NCBI GenBank assembly: GCA_013339765.2
Contig: CM023449.1
Span: 42,102,539-42,166,538, forward strand
Direction of reading: 5' to 3'
DNA: 64,000 nucleotides
Origin: Haemaphysalis longicornis
Lineage: Eukaryota > Arthropoda > Arachnida > Ixodida > Ixodidae
Below the pieces are notes generated by a model. The model was not told the origin of the DNA. It ran no database searches and saw nothing but the letters and a program-made list of their open reading frames with translations. The position numbers and the translations under genes were made by a program. Shown here piece by piece: positions 11,662-22,713 of this stretch; the stretch's first letter is position 1, and each line of letters starts with the position of its first letter.

Positions 11662-12150
11662 TTAGCAGTATCTTCCTGCCTCCGTATGCCACGAAGCGCC
11701 TGAAGTGCATCTAAGTGCACCCTGAGCCTTGTTTGCTCCACCGTTTGTTAAAATACGGGGGGGAAGGGGGGGTACGGCTGAGAATGTGCAGCAATGCGCT
11801 TGAACCGCTCAAATCAAATCGGTGTTCTTTCTACGCAACGAAGCTTCAGGAAGCTTACAAACGTGGCCTACCGGTGTAGATCCATGAAGACCGACCAAAG
11901 ATATTTACAACGTGCCGAAATCGCGTCCATCCACACGGGTGTTTTCGTTTTCTCCTCAACCAGCAAAAAAAAAAAAAAAAAAAAGGCGGAATGGCACCTA
12001 CGCCAAAAGAGAACGCAGCTATGTCGGATTTTCTTCTTTTCCTTTTTTTTTCTCTTCCTTTTTTCGGTCTCCTGAGTGTGTGAGCGGGTGTGTGCGTGCG
12101 CTTCATAATATTAGTATAGTATTCTCCTATCTACCTGTCTGACCTCCCCT

Positions 12151-12197
12151 CCTCCCCCCTCCCCCCCCCCCCCCCCCCCCCCCCCTCCCCTCCCCAT
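12151..12197. repeat. Poly(C) tract
   Basis: About 25 uninterrupted C residues at 12161-12185 within a longer C/T tract. Confidence 0.9.
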
Positions 12198-12280
12198 CCC
12201 GCAAAACAGCAGGCGTTCCAGTGTCGACCCATAGGTGTGACAAATTACGCCTGCTGGTGGAGCTTCCTGTACATTTTCTG

Positions 12281-12326
12281 ATTCATTCATTCATTCATTC
12301 ATTCATTCATTCATTCATTCATTCAT
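12281..12326 (+). repeat. (ATTC)n microsatellite
   Basis: About eleven tandem ATTC units. Confidence 0.95.
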
Positions 12327-12678
12327 GCCGGCGGGTGGATTTTGAGACCGTATACGGCCACTCACGGCACAAGCTAAAGAGGATGGACTCCGTCGGCTCG
12401 AAAAGTACGGCGTTATCGAGCGAGAGCAGGTCTACGGGCACACGCCGTTTCGTAGGCGCTGCGGCGTGCTTTCTTGGCTGCACCCGCCGCTCATCCGTTC
12501 TCGGCGATTCGGTGACTGCTTTTTTAATGTGTATGCGTGTGTCCGTCTGGTGAATTTTCTTTCGTTTTTTTCTTTTCTTATTTGTATTATTCGTGTTAGC
12601 ATTTAACCCTCATCACATGTTCAGCAACCATCTGAAGTAGAAAGCCCAGCATTATGCGGGACTGACCTCTTCGGTCTC

Positions 12679-12685
12679 ATTAAAG

Positions 12686-12717
<32 letters not shown>
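12679..12717 (+). repeat. ATTAAA followed by (CT)n tail
   Basis: ATTAAA (12679-12684) lies 3 bp before an uninterrupted (CT)n run of about 30 bp. The same arrangement occurs at 23659-23691 and, on the minus strand, at the 3' end of the LINE at 36906. I infer that this is the 3' tail of a retroposed sequence lying upstream. Confidence 0.55.
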
Positions 12718-12719
<2 letters not shown>

Positions 12720-14536
12720 CGACACTGTAGACGGCCGCGTTTACGCTGCGCTGCATGGGCCACTCCTGTTGCTGCTCGTTAGCGATGGCGGACGTGACGA
12801 AGCGGGAACCTCGTGGCGCCTACCGTTGACACGCATGGACGAGTGTTGGGTGACCCCACGTTTACAGCACAGGCGTGCCTCGCACGTCTCTACGGGGAGG
12901 AAGAGCGCACCAAGGCCTGTGTAGGGACTAATGGCTCCGCGTCGCGAACGTGAAGCGGTTATATAGGGAAACCAAATCTGAAGTTCATTCCGGGAGCGGT
13001 GAACCTCACTCGGTGCGCGAGCTCGAACGAGACCGAGACACGACGACGCGGGACCGAGGCGACGACTGGTGTGGTCTCCGCGCTGCCGCTGTGCGCCTCG
13101 TACGTGACACCGGCGATTAATGAACGTGCTCGTAGTATCTGGCGAGGGAAATGTAGCAAGAAAGACTCTCAGGGACTTCTTACGGGTTTTGAATGCGAAA
13201 ACGTCTATATGGACGCTGCTGGGCGTCCTGCGTTTGCGCAGAGCGCCTCGGCGTACTGGCGACTGCTGCGCCGTAGAGCGAGAGGAGCTCGGCCGAGCAG
13301 TTTCCGCCGCCCTCTCCGCTTTGCCACGTGGGTTTGCAGCGTGCCCAGGCGACAGCGTGCGATCCCTCTCTTTGTCTCTTATTCCAGCGGCACGCGTCAC
13401 AGAGCATAGGAATTTAATTAGGCGCCTCGTTTCTGGGAAGGCGGCTTTTTGCGTTTCAGAGGGCCACAAAATGCTTTCACATTTTAAGAGCTCGCTGATT
13501 CTGAATAACCGTTTTAAAGTTCTTATATACAGCTGACTCCAAATGTCGTTTTTCTCGGAGAATGCGGGCTCTCCACCGCAGGAGACACCCCCATTTTATT
13601 TTTGAACGCCTTTTATTGGTCTGTACGCCATCTGTGACGTCAATTGAGGACATTCTCTGGTCGCGCTGGCTGTCAGAAGCACTGGAAACGCTTGATCGGT
13701 AGCGGTACCTTCCTTTTGACACGATTTAGCTTGCAGTATTGTGTTTGCACGTGACTGGAATTTCATTTGCCAAGTTTCTGGTGGTTCAGTTCAGGTATTT
13801 TGGAGATCCATTTTAAATCAGCTTTGTAAGGACTGAAGAACAGTTACGTAACTGTTACGCAACGTTTTCTCGCCCCTTACACCCTCGATTCCCAGAAAAA
13901 AAAAAGCTAAGCTTGTATAAGAAGTGTCAAGACTTGAGATGCTGAAAGCCTTGTTCTAAGCCCCCGTTCCGCGTATAGGCATAACACGTTCCACTGCCCT
14001 GGTAAGGAACTTTTGTTGCACACGCGTGACGCATATTCGTGGGCTTAATTTGCTGCAGTGACGCAGTTGCTTTAAAGCTCATTTACGAAAATTGGGTGCC
14101 TACTGTAGAATCCCACCCTCACGAGCCCAGCACAGAACCGGTACACGCAGTCGTTGGTTGAGTCCTTGTTTCACATGCACATGCGTTTGGCTGAAACGTA
14201 CGAAAACGTCTGAACGCATTTAGGATAAGCCGGTGAGCATCGTATTTCTGCTAGGAGGACTGTGATCTGACTGCGCTTTATGCCGAAACCGACGACAATC
14301 GAAGCCGACAATTTTTCGCTACAACATTTATGCCGCTGTCACACGCCTGCAGAAATAAGGCGCATAATAGAAATGTGATGCAGATATGCACCTAAGTAAA
14401 TTGGGCTCACCAAGCATGCAGTTGTGCGAGGTGCTGCTGTGGGTACGACAGAAAGGCAGCCCGTGCGTAATAAGGACATCGGATAATCGTCAGTCGATTA
14501 GCTTCTTTGTCCAGTCACCAAACAACCTCAGGCAGG
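12718..14536. other. No clear gene; GC-rich stretch 12720-13420
   Basis: A 242-codon minus frame (12741-13469) and a plus frame of 136 codons overlap in CpG-rich DNA. Both are Arg/Ser/Ala-rich, with no domain and no preferred frame, so neither is called. The remainder is unremarkable. Confidence 0.4.
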
Positions 14537-14616
14537 TCAGTATGAGTGCGCTTGAAAATGTTGCAACCAGTTGCAAAATGTTGCAAAATGTCAGTATGAT
14601 TGCGCTTGAAAATGCA
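14537..14616 (+). repeat. 25-bp direct repeat, 53 bp apart
   Basis: GTCAGTATGA(G/T)TGCGCTTG followed by AAAATG occurs at 14537 and 14590, with GTTGCAAAATGTTGCAAAATG between them. Confidence 0.75.
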
Positions 14617-14714
14617 CCAAGAATGTAAACAAGCGCTTTGGTGGGCACTTTGAGCATACGAAATTCCGGATATCCACATTTCGGCAACCAAATGGCCATT
14701 TTAAGTAAGTTTTT

Positions 14715-14885
14715 TCCTCTGTGTCGAACCGGAACCGAGCCGAACCGAAAACCGGAACTGAGCCGTACCGAAAACCGAAACCAAACCCGTATTCTTTTTC
14801 GGAACTTAATCCGAACATGTACCGTTATTTTTTGAGCCCGCTGAACCCGAACTGCAACTGAACCGAAAAAAGAAATAATGGTTAC
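14715..14885 (+). repeat. Degenerate CCGAAC/CCGAAA repeat
   Basis: Variants of ACCGAAC, ACCGGAAC and ACCGAAAA recur for about 170 bp without a fixed period. Confidence 0.7.
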
Positions 14886-15280
14886 GGGTTCACGAAGACA
14901 CGGTTCGACCGCCCACTGGTTGATAATGCGCAGTCAATGTCATTCGGGCTTTTCTCTCATGCATGCCATCATGTTCGCAAACTAGCTCACGCATTTTCCC
15001 CTTTAATATCTATCACAACACTATCTAACAACGCTCTCTTCGTCACAACATGAGCAAAGGTATGTGAACCGATGTTGCAACGGCATGCTACTGATGGTAA
15101 TGCGAACGGAGTGCGCGGCTAAGAAAATGAAATGTCACACTCTCGGCAGCCTGAAGGGGATGTAAAACATTGACCTCGCTGCACTTTGCCCTTACCTCGG
15201 ACTTTGTCAGGAAAATTGGGCCAAAAATGGAACGGCGTTAGCCAGCAACAAAAATGATGTGCTACGTGTCGCGCAGTGTG

Positions 15281-15281
<1 letters not shown>
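14886..15281. other. No gene seen
   Basis: Nothing recognised. Confidence 0.4.
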
Positions 15282-15316
<35 letters not shown>

Positions 15317-15348
15317 TATATATATATATATATCTATATATAAATATA
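15282..15348. repeat. (TA)n microsatellite
   Basis: Nearly pure TA repeat, directly abutting the foldback element. Confidence 0.95.
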
Positions 15349-15490
15349 TATCAAGGTTGCAGTCCTTATTGCCAGTGCTGTTTTGGTGTTTTAACAGTGT
15401 TTATAGTGCCGAATGAGGTATGATTGTCTTTTTTTTCTTACGCAGGAAAATAATTGAAAATTCAAGTCGAGAAAAAATGCGCCGTTTTTT

Positions 15491-15562
15491 CCGGAAGCGG
15501 GAATCGAACCCACAACCTCCGCATAACGGCGTGGCGGTGCTCTACCATTGAGCTAGTTCCGC
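15491..15562 (-). tRNA. tRNA-like module in left arm (probably not functional)
   Basis: On the minus strand TAGCTCAATGGTAGAG is a canonical A box, and GGGTTCGATTCCCGC is a canonical B box with a paired T stem. CGGAA and TTCCG form a partial acceptor. The anticodon arm (about CCGCC to TGCGG) carries extra bases and does not give a normal 7-nt loop, so I treat it as a tRNA-derived module. Confidence 0.45.
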
Positions 15563-15765
15563 GGCGACTCCCCTCTCAACTATACCACGGGGTTTGTGTA
15601 TTTACGACTGCTCAGAGCCCGGTCAACTAGCGGCCGCCCCTCGACCACCGCGGGAAGACGTAGAACGTCTTTTTCCCAGCGGGCCGCACGTAAGACGTGG
15701 TCGGAACGGGCTCTGAGCAGTCGTAAATACAAACCCCCGTGGTATAGTCGAGAGGGGAGTCGCCG

Positions 15766-15836
15766 CGGAACTAGCTCAATGGTAGAGTCACCGCACGCGT
15801 TATGCGGAGGTTTGTGGGTTCGATTCCCGCTTCCGG
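15766..15836 (+). tRNA. tRNA-like module in right arm (probably not functional)
   Basis: This is the inverted partner of 15491-15562, with the same A box and B box. Here the anticodon stem is clean (CCGCA/TGCGG) with a 7-nt loop CGCGTTA, but position 33 is G and not the universal U, and the acceptor pairs over only about five positions. A Pol III promoter is plausible; a working tRNA is doubtful. Confidence 0.45.
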
Positions 15837-16023
15837 AAAAAACGGCGCATTTTTTCTCGACTTGAATTTTCAATTATTTTCCGGCATAGACAAAAACAAG
15901 ACAATCATACCTCATTCGGTACTATAAAACACTGTTAAACGCCAAACCGCACTGGCCAAATAGGACTGCACCCTTGATATGTGGTGCCTTAAGGAATCCC
16001 TCGTCCCGTACGTCTCTGTCTAC

Positions 16024-16110
16024 AATATATATATATATATATAATATATAGATATATTATTATATATATATATTATATAATAATATATATATAGTATATT
16101 CTATATAAAG
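16024..16110. repeat. TA-rich microsatellite
   Basis: Imperfect (TA)n with ATTA interruptions, on the far side of the foldback from the other TA tract. Confidence 0.9.
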
Positions 16111-16299
16111 AGGTTTTCTTGGACTGCAACCCTCTATTTCTGTGTATTTCTACGAGCCCCGCATTTCCTATTCTGGATTCGCTACATAATATATATAGTA
16201 GTCAAGAAACCTCGGAAGCAAAGGGAGTTTGTGGTAGGTCATTGAGACAAGATCAAGAACTTTGGACAGAAAGAAAGAAAGCCGAGAAAAAATGCCCGC

Positions 16300-17245
16300 C
16301 AGGTGGGACTTGCGCAACCCACGACCTCCGGAATACCGTTTCCTGGATGGTCGTGGGTTCGGATACCAACCTGGCGGGCCACGGCGGACGCTCAACTCGC
16401 ATCCGCTTGTGGCAGGACATGCCGCCAGACTCTTTCACCCTGGCAATGGCGCAGTGCGGCATGATGGCGGGGGGCCCTGCCATATGGACAAGGGTCAGGG
16501 GCCGTTCGCAAGGGTACAGACAGATTTTTCCAGGCGTGGATTCCCCTTTCAAGGGTCCACACTCCACCTGGGACGCCTGTACCCATTAAAAGGTACGACC
16601 CCTCCCACTGGAGCATTTCCCGACGAAGTCGGGTAACTTCCCAAGCACTGGATCGCGTGTTCAGGGGGTGCTCGTACCAATTTTTATACTGGTTGGTGCC
16701 CAGCGGTACCGAAGTACCTACCACTTTCTTGTAATCAATAATACGGTCCGGCGTGGTTTTACGGTTTCCAGGAGCCCCGCATGGTAGGCGCCTGTTCTCA
16801 TTTTCAAACTGGTGGGTGGCCAGCGACTGAAGTCGGGGAGCAGCAGCCTCCCACGTATGCCGCAGTGGTAGAGCGGGTCCAAGCCCTTTATCCCATGCCG
16901 AGGCAGTACAGGGGACGCTTGTACCCTTTTGACTGGTGGGTGACCAGCGGTCCCTGACACCGCCCGAAGAGGTTCGAGGGACCTTCCACATAGCCTTCCA
17001 TGGGTGCTTGTGGTCAAGCTCCAAGCGCTTACTCCCACGTCCAAGGTGTCCAGAGGCTCCGGGGGCGCTTGTACCCTTTAAAGAAACATGTCTGTATCTG
17101 GCGGCCCAGAATTCGAACCTGGTACCTCCCGCTTACGATACGAGTGTTGTACCACTCGATCATCACAGTCGGTCTATAAAAGTTACGCCCCCTTCTACTA
17201 ACGCATTTCCCGACGAAGTCGGGTAACTTCCCAAGCACTGGATTC
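16300..17245. repeat. Degenerate array of tRNA/SINE-like monomers (family R3)
   Basis: The array starts with a hairpin (CCCACGACC and GGTCGTGGG around 16318-16357). The GGACGCTCAACTCGCA core shared with 7858-8170 follows. Then comes a word of the type 'gcttgtaccctttt' at about 16573, 16670, 16787, 16916 and 17064, each time followed by a 'tggtgggtgaccagcgg'-type segment or a relative of it. Spacing grows from about 97 to 148 bp. GCATTTCCCGACGAAGTCGG is exact at both 16613 and 17204. A minus-strand tRNA-like module at 17104-17170 has A box TGATCGAGTGGTAC and B box GGTTCGAATTC. This looks like several related SINE monomers joined in tandem. Confidence 0.55.
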
Positions 17246-17352
17246 TCCTGTTCAGGGGGAAGCTTCAGCAGCCCGGGAGAGAAGCGGATGCCATATTTTC
17301 GCGCGTATAACCCGCCCATGCATATAATCCGCACCCCCGCTTTCACCCTGCC

Positions 17353-17383
<31 letters not shown>

Positions 17384-19769
17384 GAACTCCTCGCGCATTG
17401 TCCGCACATTTGATACAATAAAGGCTGCACCAAAGCTACTGCTCAAGCAACACATCGCATACTATGTAGAAAAAAAAAAGCGTATATTTAGCAAGTAGAA
17501 TACACTGACTGCAAGGCGAAAGTCACAATTCACTCAATGTCGCTGCTCTCGCTAGAGCAATCACTTGAGACGCAGTCCTCACTGTTGTACACAAGGTCAT
17601 CTTCACGGCACAACGCGCATTGCCGCGAAGCTTCACTAAAGAAAAAAAAAAACCCCGTCTATTGCCCGCCCCCCTACTTTATCACTGAGATTTTCGTAAT
17701 TTTCGTGCGTGATATACGCGTCAAAATACGGTACAAATATCCTAAAGTTTCGTCCTTCCGATTCAAAACAAAATAAAAAAAGAAGCAAACCATTCTGTGG
17801 GGCTCGTTGCGCCACCAACTGCGAGGAAATTTCTGGGCGATGTAGCGTGTAAAGCAGGCACCGAGACGCGCGAAAAATGATCGAGCGCCACTTCGGTGAA
17901 TGTATGCGGCGTGCTAACCGTCACAGATTACGTGTCCCATGAATAAGTGCGGAGTGAGCGAACACGGTTCGGAAGACACCACGGAGTAGCGCTCCCGCTG
18001 GCCGCAAACAACGAAGGCCAAAATTTTCTGGCAAGACCAGGGCGGGGGAAGCAAGGATGTCCGGTGGACGCGGGGCGCGATCGAGTTGTGCACCCCGAGC
18101 GGAACTGTGAAAAAAGAAGAAGAAGAAGTGGCAGATTGCACGAACAAGAACAGCATACGAAACTACAAGACGGAAGGAGCGGTGTTTAAGAAAGCGTCAT
18201 GCTGATGCTATATAGTATTTCAGCGAGCGGTGTCTTTTGAGCGGCCAAAGTGAAAGTATACATGTACACGGCAGTGAAGGCTGCTTCACTTCACCGAGAA
18301 GATAAAGCAGACCCCCCTGTTTGGCGCCGGCGTGTTTCACGGCCACGAAGCTTTAACACAGGCCACAAGGCCTGGTGCGGTCGTGCCGGGGTCGTTTTCG
18401 CCTAGCAGTCTAGACGTATTACGACGCGCTGTGTACTTTGCTGGCGACTGGACTGTGCAGACGAGGAGAGCTTCTTGATTTTTTATAGAGAACGCTGTGT
18501 CTTTTACTCGGAGACTGGGACGAACAATGCAAATTACTTGATCGCCACGCTTTACTTAGGCCATCTTTAAAGAAAAAGGAAACGGACTAAGAAAAATCGC
18601 CCGGAACGGCGGGAAGCGATGAAGAGATGTCTAAGAAGATGGATGCGTTTATCCGAGAAAAGTTCCGATTTCAGGAAGGCGTGGACCGTTACGCAATACT
18701 TTCTCAACATGAGATAAAAGTGAAGTAAAAGCAGAGCCGTTTGAACATAGCTCAGCTTTCGTATCCTGGAATATCTGCCAAAAGGGCGGAGAAAGTTTTT
18801 CTTTTCTCTTTTTACTGAATGGGAAGCTCCTGGGGGGCTTCGTTCTCTTTTGGTCTCTTCGTTCTGGGACTACATTATTCAAATTTATTCACATGGAAGA
18901 GAGATATGAATGCTGGGCCTGCGGCTTCTTTTGGTGGTCCTCAAAACATTCGCTCTTGACTTTTTGGGCCACTATCGTGCAAATTTATGTGTAGAAATGT
19001 GATTCTTTCCCCTTGAACCAGTACTCCGATCTCGTGTGTTTGGTTTGTGACAATTGCGAGGTTCAAAGCAGGCCCCGCACCGCGGTCCACTAGCGCTCTC
19101 GGCTTTCTGTCGAACGATATACTGAGCCGGTATGATGGCGGTTTATATTTCATAATTCAGAACTTTTTTTTTTTTCGCATGAAGAATGCATACCATGCGC
19201 GGACATTTCAGAAAGAGATCCCCGGGGGGGATAACTGTAAGGCGACCGCAATTTAAACGTAGATGGTAGATTAAAATACACAGAGGGAAAAAGGTTTCGA
19301 GCTTTGGAAAATAACGATAAAGGGCAAATGAAGTACGCGTAGAGGATTATAATATCGTCGTAAATAACTGACGGTCAATGTGAAACAGAAATTAAGAATA
19401 AAATGATAATAAAAGGAGACGTTTTTGTTGATTAACAAGAAAAAAAAAACAATTCGCAATGCTAAAATTTGGATACCCAGTTCACATGGCGGGACTCTGG
19501 CATATTCCTTTGAATGCAATGTTTACGTGGCGTTTTAATGTACACGAGAACAAAAATTAAAAAAAAATGGGAGAGGTATTAACGATCTCATTTCCATAGT
19601 GGGTACTGGTACCTCTGGTAGGATTAAATTTTACTATCGCTAGGCATAGTCGGAGCTAAATGTGGAAATTGATTGCTTGTTATCTTGCACGAAAAATCAT
19701 GCACCCCTCCGTCTAACGACGACGATGGTTGAACTTGAACGCGAAGCTTTCCCGTGAAGGATTCTTTGA
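17246..19769. other. No gene seen (2.5 kb)
   Basis: Contains a poly(C) run followed by poly(A) near 17351-17383, further A-rich runs (17469, 17641, 19440, 19560) and an AAGAAGAAGAAG stretch at about 18114. No domain or splice-bounded frame was found. Confidence 0.4.
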
Positions 19770-20490
19770 TTGTCGTCTGAGTTTGGACTGAGTTTTGACC
19801 AGTGCCTGTACGGTCTATCCAGGAAAGGGATTGATGGGTGCTTTGATAGAAATATTATTTTCGCTGCCCATTTACTGCCAGCCATATCTGATGATTTTAG
19901 ACAACAGTGTTTTGAAGGGAGTCAAGAAAATGTGCATCCAGGCGGCTGCAAAAACTCTCTTTTTAAGTTGCACACGTCCACGTTGCCTGTTAAAACATGG
20001 CTCAGTAGGAAATGTGTATGTGTGCCTTGGTCTGTTAACTCTCGCTTGTGTAACCAGCCCGAGACAATTGACCACTGCTTTGTTTTGTGTCGATGGGGAT
20101 TCTGTGTTTTTGGAGACGTTCTGCAGCGGTCTCTTAAAAAACATAGACATCACCCCCTACAGTATACGATTCTTGCCAGTGACGAAGAACTGTTCCGTGC
20201 CCTACGACCTGCTTGTGGTGATCGGATTGTTTAGCCTAGGGAAATGTCGCGTGATTGGCCGAAATACGGGAGAACCTCGGGGAACGAAGTCAATTTGCCG
20301 CGAGCAATGTGGGCTTGTGTATAGTGTCTATGCAGAACAATCGCAGCCGCCGGACTGGTTGCATCTTCTTGAGACGTGCGTATGCCTGCCTGACTTTTAA
20401 ATTATGTGTTAGTGAACGTACTGTCATTGCAGGTAGGGTGTGAATTTCAACCTTTTCGAGCTAGTCTTTCATACAATAAAGAAAAAAAAA
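19770..20490 (+). pseudogene. Non-LTR retrotransposon ORF2 C-terminus and 3' end, frameshifted
   Basis: The first frame ends in HTSTLPVKTWLSRKC, CVPWSVNSRLCNQ and PETIDHCFVLC, a Cys/His pattern of the zinc-binding domain found at the C-terminus of LINE polyproteins. The similarity continues in another frame from NIDITPYSIRFLP to the end near 20400. The frame change falls at the A6 run about 20137-20142, consistent with a single-base indel. An AATAAAG signal followed by an A-run (20475-20490) marks the 3' end. The copy is 5'-truncated, as LINE copies usually are. Confidence 0.65.
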
Positions 20491-20560
20491 CTTGAGGAAT
20501 CGATAGATGCCGACTTCATAAAGCGAGGGTACCAGGTTCGATTGAAGCCAGGGGAAGCGT

Positions 20561-20898
20561 GTTTTAGAGGCGAAGCCCCTCAGGGGCTCGGGCTGTTGGC
20601 GCCTCCTGTCGTCATCGTGATCTTCGTCTCATGTAGTCACGGTGCTACAACACGGGGACACTAGTTTACGCTTCGCGCTAGAACGTAACGTGTACTAAAT
20701 AAACACCTGGACACTCGTTTACGCCTCGCGCTGGAACGCTTCGTGCTTCAAAGAAACGAGACCTTTACAGAAAAGCTGTATACCTCCACCACCAACGGTT
20801 TCATCTCCGTGGGTAAAAACATCAAGGCGCCAAGAATACCCTTATACACTGCTTGCTTCGCTTCTACCCAGGTTTCACGTTAGCGGGGATGGCCCGGG
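20561..20898 (-). repeat. Dispersed repeat family R1, copy 2
   Basis: Reverse-orientation copy of the block at 2140-2543, including the CGTTAGCGGGGAT/CCAGGTTTCACG end, the TTCATCTCCGT(G) block and the GCCCCTCAGGGGC hairpin at its other end. A B-box-like CCAGGTTCGATTG at about 20532 lies just outside it. Confidence 0.6.
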
Positions 20899-21564
20899 AT
20901 TTTCTTTTCATTTCACCCACGATTATTCATAATCATCGCCAGAGAAAGTTGGCTTTTCTGCAGGGCGTTTTCGCGTTACAGATGCCATTAGTGAGAACAC
21001 TACAGCTTCGCTTTAAAATACCAAGATTATATTTAATAAGTTCCGCGACCGCTGATATGCTGTTTTTGTGAAGCAGTGAGTCAGCAGTAGTACGGAATGG
21101 GTTGTATGCGGCGATACTCATTCCTCCATTTTAAGGGACCTGGACTGAAGTTACGCGAGTGGTGTGCGTGTCGCCATCAAGACAATGTAGCAAGAAACGT
21201 ATGACACTCTTTTTGCACTGAATAGCGTCCCTGAGACAGCCGCTTGCCTCGGGCACTAAATTGGGGCACATATTAGCTCCGTGGTCACGCGCCGAACGTG
21301 TTTCATGCGCGACAAAAGCTCTGATCGCATACCTGCGCAACACGCGTCTCGATCAGACAATGTGGATGACTGAACGTATCCGTGCATATCCGTGCACATA
21401 CCAATAGACAATAATTAATGCTAAAAACTAACACAAATATACTTCAACAATATAAACACAAAGCTATTTAGCTGGAACGTGAAGAGAAACTCACAGGGAA
21501 CATTTTGTGCCCTTTATAATGTTTGTAGAGGATGTCAAATATTTGGCCCATGGAGGCGTTGTAG
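20899..21564. other. No gene seen
   Basis: Nothing recognised beyond short AGCTTCGCTTTAAAA hairpin words that recur in this DNA. Confidence 0.4.
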
Positions 21565-21755
21565 AATACGTGCTCTTCTGTCGTAGTGCCCTTTTGTAGC
21601 TGTTCTCTTCTGTCACTGTGCTCTCCTGTCGTGTGCCCTTTTGTCGCCGTGCTGTTCGGTCCCGTGCTCTTTTGTCGCGTGCTGTTTTGACGCCATGCTG
21701 TTTTGGAGGTTGCTCTTCTGTCGCGTGCCCTTTCGTAGTGTGCTGTTTTTCTACG
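21565..21755. repeat. Short minisatellite with about 18-25 bp units
   Basis: Variants of GTGCTCTTTTGTCGC and GTGCTGTTTTG recur about ten times. On the minus strand the array is open and would encode a Thr/Lys/Glu/Arg-rich repeat within a 137-codon frame (21468-21881). With no homologous motif outside the repeat I do not call a gene. Confidence 0.7.
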
Positions 21756-22713
21756 ACCGATATCATCGCCGTTCTCCATTCCTAAACTTCTACGACCGAC
21801 CATCGCCGTCTTCGCTGTCAAAGTCAGCACATTCATCTTGTGCAGCAAGCTAGGCTTCTTGGCTCGGCTATAGCATCGCAAGGTCCCTTAGAGACTGCTA
21901 TTTCTCTGTCTCAAATGAGCGAATGAATAAAATAGGATTATAATGCCTTTAGCGGTGCGTGAAATAAATAAGCGCGAGTTATAACGAATGAATTCTCTTA
22001 CACCAAGTATTTTTTTTCTAATGTGTGCAATGTGAAGATGGTATTAAGGTTGCAGTCGAGTTCAAGACCGAGAAATCTAGAGCGGCCACTTACAGGTATG
22101 TTGTTCTAAGCAATTTCAATTTCGGATGAGGAGTTTTGGGGGAAACGGAAAGGCTTGTTTTTAGACGCGTTAATCTGTAACATGTTTTTAGTACGTAAAC
22201 CAATCAACCTAGACAGGTCAAAGTTTAATATGCTAGTCCAAGGTGGGATCCTAATTGCAGAGTTAAGAATAGTGACGCCGTCTGGGCAATTAGATGTAGG
22301 AAGTCAGATGTAAAAATTGTTGGTGATACAATAAAAGCAAAAGCAGTTCCAGTGTACAGCGTTGAGGGGTCGGCCATTGTGCGTGCAAGGGACGTCGGAT
22401 TTTCCACTTCCCGATTGGACTAATTGCATTAAAACCAATTCAAAGCCTCTTTTTAATTAAAAGAACCATGGTACTCTCGGCTGTGGACTTACATTGCCCT
22501 CATATATGTCGAAGGCGTTCTTTGCGCTGAACAACGTGGGCTTCTTTGAGGCATGGCTGCAGTATTTGCAGTTTGGAATCGTGTTGCCTGTATATACTGC
22601 GTGTTCAGGCACTTCTTTAGCTGTTTTTTTAACAGCGAAGCTGTTTAGCAAATCGTATTTTTTGTGTCCGCAGTTAAAAATACCAAGAAATTGCCGAGCG
22701 CGCGCACGTCAGT
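21756..22713. other. No clear gene
   Basis: No domain seen. Minus-strand frames at 22225-22651 are short and unrecognised. Confidence 0.4.

Larger units (their letters stand above)
15349..15980. mobile_element. 0.63-kb foldback element with a tRNA-like module in each arm
   Basis: The outer ends are TATCAAGG at 15349-15356 and CCTTGATA at 15972-15979. From there, two arms of about 270 bp match as inverted repeats with scattered mismatches and small indels. Each arm carries, from outside inward, a GAATGAGGTATGATTGTCTT segment, a GAAAATAATTGAAAATTCAA segment, a tRNA-like module, a CGGCGACTCCCCTCTC segment and GACTGCTCAGAGCCCG. The centre (about 15622-15706) holds a smaller hairpin around GACGTAGAACGTC. 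TA repeats lie beside both ends. It could be a foldback transposon that targets TA, or a head-to-head duplication of a SINE. Confidence 0.75.

Noticed and set aside
12741..13469. 242-codon minus-strand open frame
   Set aside because: CpG-rich DNA with open frames on both strands. The product is Arg/Ser-rich with no domain, signal or splice context. Long frames arise easily at this composition.
15491..15836. Two functional tRNA genes
   Set aside because: A and B boxes are good, but the acceptor stems pair only partly, the anticodon loops are abnormal (no U33 or extra bases) and the pair sits in a repeat palindrome.
22020..22460. Possible LINE endonuclease/RT trace on the minus strand
   Set aside because: Short frames gave some LINE-like texture, but no conserved catalytic motif could be identified.
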